A stretch of DNA of 7,199 nucleotides from Balneolaceae bacterium (GTDB taxonomy: Bacteria; Bacteroidota; Rhodothermia; Balneolales; Balneolaceae). A program made the position numbers and the translations under genes. Of the stretch, positions 1 to 4,958 are shown piece by piece; the first letter of the stretch is position 1; the number at the start of each line of letters is the position of its first letter. The stretch covers positions 1-7,199 of the forward strand of contig SLKH01000066.1 of assembly GCA_007134665.1 (NCBI GenBank), read 5' to 3'. The notes under the pieces were generated by a model. That model was not told the DNA's origin, did no database searches, and saw only the letters and a list, made by a program, of their open reading frames with translations.

Positions 1-1185
1 GATGAAGAGTCGTACGATATGGTCGTCAATATCAATTGCAGAACCTCAAACTGGTATCTCGGAACGGATGCAAATCCCGGGTCCAATCAAATCGACCTTG
101 TGACCGTGATCCTTCATGAATTAGCACACGGACTTGGATTCCTTGGAACGATGGAGGGAAATAATTCTACTTCATCGGCTGAATGGGGCATTGATTACAA
201 TGATTCAGAAACACCGATCATCTATGATCGTATCATTCAGGATGGATTTAATAACTCTGTATTGAATCAATCGACTTATCCCAACCCTTCGGAGGACCTG
301 TATCAGGCTGTGACAGGGCAGCGTGGTGGTGTGTTTTACAGTGGTGAAAATTCCACCAGGTTGTTTACCGGTAACCCCGTCCCTGTCTATGCCCCTTCAA
401 CCTGGAGGCAGGGTTCAAGTTATGCTCACGTTGATGATCAAACCTTTTCCAGGCCTGAAAACCTGGAGAATGCATTGATGCGTTCAAGAATTGACCAGGC
501 ATTTGCACTACATTCACCCGGGCCGGTACTCTGCGGAATTATGGCAGATAAAGAGTGGCCGATGGGCAGCAGCTGCCGTGAGTATATCGACAGAGATGCG
601 ATGATCGCTGTAGCACCGGATACCATTGACTTTAACCTGGTGAATGTCGGCACACCTGCTGATCAAACATTTACAATTTCAAATAGTGAAGATTCGGAAA
701 CACCATTACAGGTGAGTATTGAAACCAATGGAAATGATTTCTCAATCATAGACGGAGCGGGAAATTTTTCGATCAACCCCGGTTTGTCTCTGAATATAAC
801 TGTTCGATTTGATCCACAGACACCGGGAATGAAAAGCGGAATGGTCACGATTCATCATAATGCGATCAATGAAACTACTCCATATGAAGTACTGCTGACT
901 GGTGAATCACTTGAGAGTGATATACTGGCAAAACTGGAACAAAATTTCCCAAATCCGTTCCAATCCAGGACCCAGATTAATTACGGGTTACCACAGGATT
1001 CCAATGTGCGTATCGATCTTTATTCAGTAAACGGACAAAGAGTTAAAACGCTCGTTAATGACTGGAGAAATGCCGGTGAGCATGAATTTCTACTTGATGC
1101 AGGCAGGTTGTCGAGTGGTATGTACTTTTACCGAATCGTGGTGGATGGATTCTCTGATACCAAAAAATTGCTGCTTGTTCGCTGA
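1..1185 (+). CDS. Secreted zinc metalloprotease with T9SS sorting domain (5' end missing)
   Basis: The frame is open to the left edge, so the true start and signal peptide lie outside the window; residue numbers here count from the Met codon at 19. HELAHGLGF (33-41) is a zincin HExxHxxGF motif with E34 as catalytic base. Residue 43 is Gly, so the third metzincin His is not at its usual place. H137 in SYAHVDD is the likely third zinc ligand, M154 (NALM) the Met-turn, and GIMADKEW (173-180) follows as in leishmanolysin-like (M8) enzymes. An Ig-like 'choice-of-anchor D' (ASH-like) domain covers about 199-299. A T9SS type A sorting domain covers about 305-388 (QNFPNPF, GQRVKTL, LSSGMYFY). The protein is presumably exported by Sec, passed through the outer membrane by T9SS and cleaved at its tail; its substrate is unknown. 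No terminator is evident before the next gene. Domain calls come from motif recognition; the peptidase family assignment is less certain than the T9SS tail. Confidence 0.88.
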   Translation, partial: DEESYDMVVNINCRTSNWYLGTDANPGSNQIDLVTVILHELAHGLGFLGTMEGNNSTSSAEWGIDYNDSETPIIYDRIIQDGFNNSVLNQSTYPNPSEDLYQAVTGQRGGVFYSGENSTRLFTGNPVPVYAPSTWRQGSSYAHVDDQTFSRPENLENALMRSRIDQAFALHSPGPVLCGIMADKEWPMGSSCREYIDRDAMIAVAPDTIDFNLVNVGTPADQTFTISNSEDSETPLQVSIETNGNDFSIIDGAGNFSINPGLSLNITVRFDPQTPGMKSGMVTIHHNAINETTPYEVLLTGESLESDILAKLEQNFPNPFQSRTQINYGLPQDSNVRIDLYSVNGQRVKTLVNDWRNAGEHEFLLDAGRLSSGMYFYRIVVDGFSDTKKLLLVR

Positions 1186-1282
1186 GTTTCAGCTCCCGAT
1201 TAATCCATACTATCAGAACAAATCTTTGCAGGTTATCCGAATTATCTTAAATTTCTGATATTGTCAAATCGTTTCAGAAAAT

Positions 1283-1288
1283 AAGGGG
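1283..1288 (+). promoter_or_regulatory. Ribosome binding site of the DUF4412-like gene
   Basis: AAGGGG lies 9 bases before the ATG at 1298, a good Shine-Dalgarno match. It fixes the start and is stronger than the sites before the genes at 2377, 4348 and 4959. Confidence 0.7.
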
Positions 1289-1297
1289 TATATTGTT

Positions 1298-2206
1298 ATG
1301 AGTTATATCGTCAAGACATTAATCGGAGTGATGGCCTATCTGCTTTTAGCTTCAACTGCAGATGCGCAAATCCTGGACAGATTAAGAAACCGGGCTCAGC
1401 AAGCCGCTGAAGAAAGAGTTGAGCAGCGTTTAAGCGAGGAAGTTGAACGTGCAGCACAGCAGATGGTCGATCGTACATGGGAATCCATTTTCGGAGATGG
1501 AATTATCAGTGAAAGCGGTGAACGGAGAAGTATTCCTTTTTCACTGAACAGCAATGCAACCACTGAAGATGCCTACCATTTTAACATCATCACCACCATG
1601 GAGATCGAGATCATAAACGAAGATGGTGAGGCTGAACCACCAATGACCATGCATATGCATTTCAATGAAAATGAACTCTATACCGGTACCGGATTTGCAG
1701 GTGAAGAGATGGAAATGGAAGATGGTGAGGTATTCATCATCTATGATTTTAAGAATTCCGCCATGGTGATGCTGATGGAAAGTGAAGATGGAAAATTTTC
1801 CTTTGCCTACGACTGGACTCAGATGCTTGAGATCATGGAAGAAGCTGAAGCTGAAGAGGATTGGGAGGAATATGAAGAGTGGGAAGGATTTACCCGGATC
1901 GGAACCAAAACCATAATGGGATATCAGGCTGAAGGTTTTGAATCCAGGAGTGAATATCACGTTTCTGAGATGTGGGTAACCCGTGATGCGGCTTATGGGA
2001 TGGAAAATATGTTCCAGGCACATGCAAATGCAAAGCAATTAGGTGATATATTCCCGGATGATTTTCCTCACGGCATGATACTTGAACTGGTAAATGAAGA
2101 CCTGGAATCAGGCGAAAAATCTATCATGAGAGTAACCGATATCCAGGAAAATGCCAATGTTACATATCAGATGAGCGATTACCCTGTATTTGGATTCGAG
2201 GATTAA
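1298..2206 (+). CDS. Exported acidic Met-rich protein, DUF4412-like
   Basis: This is a 302-residue protein of unknown function. The N-terminus is a Sec signal peptide: K6, a hydrophobic run about 7-19, then ADA|Q with likely cleavage after A23. It has no lipobox Cys, so it is probably periplasmic or secreted. Residues 27-60 form a charged, heptad-like helix rich in Arg, Glu and Gln. From about residue 85 to 295 the pattern fits DUF4412-type proteins: alternating beta-like segments, an IIYDFKNSAMVMLM stretch, TKTIMGYQAEGFE (203-215) and MWVTRD (225-230). The body is very acidic, with an EEAEAEEDWEEYEEWE cluster, and Met-rich, including MTMHMH (116-121). Acidity fits a salt-tolerant host, but that is inference. 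The start is supported by an AAGGGG site. It probably forms its own transcription unit, 112 bp after the protease gene. The DUF4412 assignment rests on remembered family wording and needs an HMM search. Confidence 0.85.
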   Translation: MSYIVKTLIGVMAYLLLASTADAQILDRLRNRAQQAAEERVEQRLSEEVERAAQQMVDRTWESIFGDGIISESGERRSIPFSLNSNATTEDAYHFNIITTMEIEIINEDGEAEPPMTMHMHFNENELYTGTGFAGEEMEMEDGEVFIIYDFKNSAMVMLMESEDGKFSFAYDWTQMLEIMEEAEAEEDWEEYEEWEGFTRIGTKTIMGYQAEGFESRSEYHVSEMWVTRDAAYGMENMFQAHANAKQLGDIFPDDFPHGMILELVNEDLESGEKSIMRVTDIQENANVTYQMSDYPVFGFED

Positions 2207-2376
2207 AACATTGCCGGATAGTTGAAATGTATTGGCTTCCGGATTTGTTTGATTCTGTACACTGATAATCGAACCTGTGGGTATCCGTTTAGTCCTCACT
2301 GATTTGGGCTTCTGATGTGATTTATTCTGCAGCGTTCGCATTCAGAGAAATTAAATTCAACTTCTACAATAAAACT

Positions 2377-3027
2377 ATGGATATTTGTATTGTCGGCGGC
2401 CATGGGAAAATTGCCATGCACCTTCATCCGGTACTCGTTAAAAATGGACATCATGTAAGAGGGATTATTCGAAAGCCTGAACAGGCAAAAGATCTGCAGG
2501 AAGCCGGAGCAGAACCGGTAATCTGCGACATTGAGCAGGAAGATGACATCTCGAAAGCAGTCGGCAATGCTGATCTTGTTGTTTTTGCTGCAGGCGCCGG
2601 GCCCGGAAGTGGTGCAGAAAGAAAGTGGACGGTTGACCGTGATGGAGCTGTTAAACTGATCGATGCTGCTAAACAGAATGCCATTAAACGGTATATCATG
2701 ATCAGTGCCATGGGGCTCGATAAACCAAGGGGAAATGAAGTCTTCCGGGTATATCAAAAAGCCAAAGCCGAAGCTGATGAGGCTCTTCGAAAGAGCGGAC
2801 TTGACTATACGATTATCAAACCGGGACGTTTAACCGATCAGCACGGCACAGGCAAAGTTTCCCTTGCGCCGCATCTTGACCGTGGCGAAATCCCCCGTGA
2901 AGATGTGGCTCACCTGCTTGCTGAAGTTATTGAAGAGCCGGAAATGTCGGGCCTGACATTCGACCTTGTTTCAGGTAATACTCCGATAGAAGACGCAGTA
3001 AGAGTGGCACTGTCACTCACCGGATAA
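2377..3027 (+). CDS. NAD(P)-binding atypical SDR protein, YhfK-like
   Basis: A 216-residue single-domain Rossmann protein, close in length and wording to Bacillus subtilis YhfK and other NAD(P)H-binding (SDR_a5-like) proteins. Visible features are the nucleotide-binding loop GGHGKIA (7-13), R32/K33 after the second strand (consistent with NADP preference), D51 after the third strand, the AAGAGPGSG loop (71-79), S110 in MISAMG, and Y126-x-x-x-K130 (YQKAK) in the position of the SDR catalytic pair. The C-terminal part has KPGRLTD, the GTGKVSL stretch, REDVAHLL and FDLVSG, all typical of this group. The last Gly of the GxxGxxG motif is Ala (A13). I chose the ATG at 2377 because MDICIVGG places the first beta strand at the N-terminus as in homologues; a GTG at 2317 would add 20 residues of no recognisable character. 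There is no Shine-Dalgarno site, which is common in Bacteroidota. The protein should be cytoplasmic; its substrate cannot be told from sequence. Confidence 0.92.
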   Translation: MDICIVGGHGKIAMHLHPVLVKNGHHVRGIIRKPEQAKDLQEAGAEPVICDIEQEDDISKAVGNADLVVFAAGAGPGSGAERKWTVDRDGAVKLIDAAKQNAIKRYIMISAMGLDKPRGNEVFRVYQKAKAEADEALRKSGLDYTIIKPGRLTDQHGTGKVSLAPHLDRGEIPREDVAHLLAEVIEEPEMSGLTFDLVSGNTPIEDAVRVALSLTG

Positions 3028-3051
3028 AATCGGAATGCCCGACACTCTATG

Positions 3052-3082
3052 CCCGGTTTCATGTTAAACCTTGTTAACCGGG
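3052..3082. repeat. Perfect 7-bp inverted repeat after the SDR gene
   Basis: CCCGGTT (3052-3058) and AACCGGG (3076-3082) can pair across a 17-base loop, 24 bases after the SDR stop codon. The run that follows is A6, not T, so it does not look like an intrinsic terminator on either strand. It may act as a 3'-end RNA stabiliser or be incidental. Confidence 0.4.
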
Positions 3083-3088
3083 AAAAAA

Positions 3089-3117
3089 CCTGCAAATGCA
3101 GGAACAGAGTTGCATTT
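3089..3117 (+). repeat. Overlapping alternative hairpins in the leader of the lipoprotein gene
   Basis: CCTGCA (3089-3094) and TGCAGG (3097-3102) form a near-perfect palindrome with a 2-base spacer. AAATGCA (3094-3100) can instead pair with TGCATTT (3111-3117). The two pairings exclude each other because they share bases 3094-3100. They lie 55-83 bases before the start codon at 3172, so they could be in its leader or near its promoter. No function is shown. Confidence 0.4.
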
Positions 3118-3156
3118 CTATTGTTATAGTTATTAGTTACACAAAGTTTTAAACTC

Positions 3157-3163
3157 AGAAGGA
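3157..3163 (+). promoter_or_regulatory. Ribosome binding site of the DUF4168 lipoprotein gene
   Basis: AGAAGGA lies 8 bases upstream of the ATG at 3172, a good Shine-Dalgarno match at normal spacing. It fixes the start that yields a lipoprotein signal. Confidence 0.7.
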
Positions 3164-3171
3164 AATCTATC

Positions 3172-3720
3172 ATGCTTAAATATTTGTCAGTTTTAATTGT
3201 AGCTTTCACATTTCTTGCCTGTCAAAGCGATCCTCCGCAGGACCCTGCCCAGCAGCAGCAACAGCCGATGGACGGCCAAATGCAAGGTCAAATGCAACAA
3301 CCAACCATTGATACAGAAGTATCCGACGATGAACTTGATCTGTTTCTTGACGCATCTGCAAGGGCTCAGGAAGTTCAAATGGGTTATCAGCAACAGATGA
3401 TCGCAATTGTTGAAGAGGAAGGAATTGAGGTTGAAACATATGTTCAGATCGCCGAAGGGCTTCAAATGGGCCAGGCTGAAGAAGACCTGAACGTAAGTGA
3501 AGATGATATGGAAAAATTCAACCGGGCGTCTGCTTCCATCGAGGAAGTTGGCCAGGAGATGGACAATCAGCTTGAAACAGCGATTGAAGATGAGGGAATG
3601 AGTATTGAGAGGTTCCAGGAAATTAATATGGCCCTCCAGCAGGATCCGGGGCTTCAGCAACGACTCCAGGAAAAAATGGGAGCGCCGCAAATGGCTCCAC
3701 AGGATCCAGGAGTTAACTGA
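3172..3720 (+). CDS. DUF4168-type lipoprotein with internal duplication
   Basis: A 182-residue predicted lipoprotein. The N-terminus has K3, a hydrophobic core (4-15) and C17 in TFLAC, a slightly relaxed lipobox with Phe at -3. Residue +2 is Gln, so there is no Asp-type inner-membrane retention signal and an outer-membrane or periplasm-facing location is likely. Residues 20-46 are a Gln/Pro/Met-rich linker (QQQQQ, then GQMQGQMQQ). The folded part is two tandem helical units, 50-99 and 108-157, each with the plan VS-[DE]-D, F at +8, ASA, EV, E-x-EG, then L-Q. The second unit ends SIERFQEINMALQQDPGLQQ, the recognisable C-terminal signature of DUF4168. The protein is acidic, probably all-helical, and ends in a Pro/Met/Gln tail. 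It is a stand-alone gene closed by a strong terminator. Its biochemical role is unknown; the family call is moderately firm. Confidence 0.88.
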   Translation: MLKYLSVLIVAFTFLACQSDPPQDPAQQQQQPMDGQMQGQMQQPTIDTEVSDDELDLFLDASARAQEVQMGYQQQMIAIVEEEGIEVETYVQIAEGLQMGQAEEDLNVSEDDMEKFNRASASIEEVGQEMDNQLETAIEDEGMSIERFQEINMALQQDPGLQQRLQEKMGAPQMAPQDPGVN

Positions 3721-3747
3721 TTCCTATCCTATTGAACTTTTTATATC

Positions 3748-3789
3748 AAAGCAGCTGTAAGGAATCAAGACCTTCAGCTGCTTTTTTTT
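3748..3789 (+). terminator. Strong intrinsic terminator of the lipoprotein gene
   Basis: AAAGCAGCTG (3748-3757) pairs perfectly with CAGCTGCTTT (3775-3784). The stem continues inward with AAGG (3759-3762) and CCTT (3771-3774) past a single bulged T at 3758, leaving an 8-base loop. A run of eight T (3782-3789) follows. It begins 28 bases after the stop codon at 3720 and points along the + strand. Confidence 0.93.
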
Positions 3790-3809
3790 CATCTGCCGAT
3801 GAAAGAATT

Positions 3810-3823
3810 CCCCGAATGCGGGG
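3810..3823. repeat. Short GC hairpin beside the palindromic element
   Basis: CCCCG (3810-3814) pairs with CGGGG (3819-3823) around the loop AATG. CCCCGA (3810-3815) could alternatively pair with TCGGGG (3832-3837). It abuts the left end of the large palindrome and may belong to it. Confidence 0.5.
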
Positions 3824-4068
3824 TATAGGAATCGGGGGACAGATGAGCTCCCAGCTCTATTAGACCCACCCCGACCCTCCCTCCGGCGAACCGCACGCCG
3901 CAAGGAGGGGGTTTGTTGTTTACCTTTCCAATGGTGTTGCCCTTTTTTTGGCAACACTATTGAGTAGAGGTGACGAGAATACTCTTCCCTTGAGGGGAGT
4001 ACGGCTTTGGCCGGGAGGGGTGACCAGTGAAGGGTTGGATTCTTTCCACATCTGTCACTGGTACTATA
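3824..4068. repeat. Large imperfect palindrome with nested hairpins (MITE/REP-like element)
   Basis: A series of short inverted matches share one axis near base 3946. They are TATAG 3824-3828 with CTATA 4064-4068; GACAGATG 3838-3845 with CATCTGTC 4049-4056; ACCCC 3868-3872 with GGGGT 4017-4021; CCCTCC 3875-3880 with GGAGGG 4014-4019; CGGC 3884-3887 with GCCG 4010-4013; CAAGG 3901-3905 with CCTTG 3988-3992; ACCT 3922-3925 with AGGT 3968-3971; and a central 12-bp stem 3930-3941/3950-3961 with one G-T wobble around a T-rich loop. Each arm also folds on itself: left CCCTCC/GGAGGG (3875-3909) enclosing CGGCG/CGCCG; right CTTCCC/GGGGAG (3984-3999) and CGGC-TTTG-GCCG (4002-4013). The arms are much more GC-rich than the flanks. 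From memory, CCCCTCC-rich palindromes of this style are dispersed in many Bacteroidota genomes, so a non-autonomous repeat is the likeliest reading. I saw no transposase and no clear target-site duplication. Confidence 0.72.
4023..4062. repeat. 8-bp inverted repeat inside the right arm
   Basis: ACCAGTGA (4023-4030) and TCACTGGT (4055-4062) match perfectly. The right copy overlaps CATCTGTC (4049-4056), which pairs with the left arm of the large palindrome, so the local and long-range foldings compete. Confidence 0.5.
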
Positions 4069-4347
4069 TGAACGGAGTGAAGGCATGGAGGAGTCCCATG
4101 GGTTTTGGCACTTACTATAACAGGATTATTACAATTAAATCCCACAGACAATGGGATTCTTCAATCAGCTTATCTATCAGCGTACTTCTTCGGAAAAACA
4201 CTCGGGAAATCAACCATCTCATCAACACTTGCTCCGTTTTAATGTCCGAACCGGGATCTGAATATTCTTCTCTATAACTGTGAATTGTTGATTGTTTACA
4301 TTACATTATCACGCAGTTATTAAACAATACACTCAAGTCGAAAGAAT
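4069..4347. other. Gene-free stretch between the palindrome and lemA
   Basis: Together with the terminator and palindrome this fills the 627-base gap between the lipoprotein gene and lemA. It begins with TGAACGGAGTGAAGG (4069-4083), a string that resembles a motif I remember from dispersed Bacteroidota intergenic repeats. The palindrome CCCATGGG (4095-4102) and an inverted repeat AATCCCA/TGGGATT (4138-4144/4152-4158, 7-base loop) follow. The remainder is AT-richer and ends in the putative lemA promoter. Open frames here are short, cross the repeats and resemble no protein I know, so I call no gene. Confidence 0.5.
4295..4323 (+). promoter_or_regulatory. Candidate promoter of the lemA-M48 operon
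   Basis: TTTACA (4295-4300) and TATTAA (4318-4323) are separated by exactly 17 bases and lie 24 bases before the lemA ATG. This resembles a general sigma-70 promoter. Bacteroidota often use a different consensus (TTTG / TAnnTTTG), which I did not find here. The inverted repeat ATTGTTT 4291-4297 / AAACAAT 4322-4328 brackets the site. Confidence 0.35.
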
Positions 4348-4935
4348 ATGACTGGTCTCATTATACTGTTAGGAATTGTACTGTTGGTTGTCATAATTGC
4401 CGTTGCTATTTATAACCGGCTGGTTGCGCTTCGAAATCGATTCAAAAATGCCTTTGCCCAGATTGATGTTCAGCTAAAAAGAAGGTATGACCTTATCCCC
4501 AACCTTGTGGAAACGGCCAAGGGTTATATGAAGCATGAAAAAGAAACACTTGAAGCTGTCATTCAAGCCCGTAATCAGGCACAGCAAGCTGAGAAAAAAG
4601 TGGCTCAACAGCCCGATGACCCTCAGGCTATGAAACAACTAATGGGAGCTGAAGCATCCCTGACAGGCACTCTTGGCCGCCTGTTTGCACTCTCTGAAAA
4701 TTACCCGGACCTGAAAGCAAACCAGAATATGCTTCAGCTTCAGGAAGAGTTATCTTCAACTGAAAACAAAATCGCTTTTGCCAGGCAGGCATTCAACGAT
4801 GCAGTGATGAATTACAATACAGCCAGGGAAAAATTTCCGAATATCATCTTCGCAAATACGTTCGGATTCACACAGGCACAACTTTTCGAAATTGAAATGA
4901 CTGAAGAACGGGAAACACCCTCCGTTTCGTTCTGA
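4348..4935 (+). CDS. lemA: LemA family membrane protein
   Basis: A 195-residue protein of normal LemA length. One N-terminal membrane segment (3-22) is followed by an all-helical soluble domain. Family signatures are clear: FAQIDVQLKRRYDLIPNLVE (36-55), ASLTGTLGRLFALSENYPDL in the middle, LQEELSSTENKIAFARQAFN and then the EKFPN-to-FGF stretch (about 161-174). LemA proteins have a short outside N-terminus and a helical bundle. Their molecular role is poorly defined, but they often sit next to HtpX/M48-type proteases or TPM-domain proteins. Here the M48 gene starts 23 bp after the stop with no terminator between, so co-transcription is very likely. Upstream there is only a weak GAAAG-type Shine-Dalgarno at about 4339-4343. 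The C-terminal tail is Glu-rich and short. I see nothing truncated or unusual. Confidence 0.96.
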   Translation: MTGLIILLGIVLLVVIIAVAIYNRLVALRNRFKNAFAQIDVQLKRRYDLIPNLVETAKGYMKHEKETLEAVIQARNQAQQAEKKVAQQPDDPQAMKQLMGAEASLTGTLGRLFALSENYPDLKANQNMLQLQEELSSTENKIAFARQAFNDAVMNYNTAREKFPNIIFANTFGFTQAQLFEIEMTEERETPSVSF

Positions 4936-4958
4936 TAACAGCCTAACTCTCTGCCTGA

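Noticed and set aside
1252..1280. TTTCTGA/TCAGAAA inverted repeat before the DUF4412-like gene as a terminator or operator
   Set aside because: It is a 7-bp AT-rich match with a 15-base loop and no T run, near the chance level for this composition.
2214..2252. CCGGA/TCCGG stem followed by T-rich sequence as a terminator of the DUF4412-like gene
   Set aside because: The stem is only 5 bp with a 19-base loop and the T run is broken; too weak to call.
2264..2269. GATAAT as a -10 box for the YhfK-like gene
   Set aside because: There is no acceptable -35 element at normal spacing, and the Bacteroidota-type consensus is absent.
2317..2376. Upstream GTG start for the YhfK-like gene
   Set aside because: It would add 20 residues before the Rossmann strand that homologues lack; the ATG at 2377 fits the family.
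3052..3088. Intrinsic terminator after the YhfK-like gene
   Set aside because: The stem is good, but it is followed by A6 rather than T on the + strand, and no T run lies on the minus-strand side.
3724..4086. Open frame of 120 codons on the minus strand over the same region
   Set aside because: It spans the terminator and the palindrome, and its composition follows the repeats (Pro/Arg/Ser-rich) rather than a protein pattern.
3824..4160. CRISPR array or tandem repeat array
   Set aside because: The repeats are inverted about one axis, not direct and regularly spaced; no spacer structure is present.
3948..4277. Open frame of 109 codons on the + strand between the lipoprotein gene and lemA
   Set aside because: It begins inside the central hairpin of the palindrome, runs through the GC-rich repeat, has no ribosome binding site, and its translation resembles no protein family.
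4120..4300. Possible small minus-strand gene or gene remnant containing LIDKLIEES-like helix wording
   Set aside because: It has no credible start, no ribosome binding site and no recognisable family; the open length of about 55 codons is not convincing.
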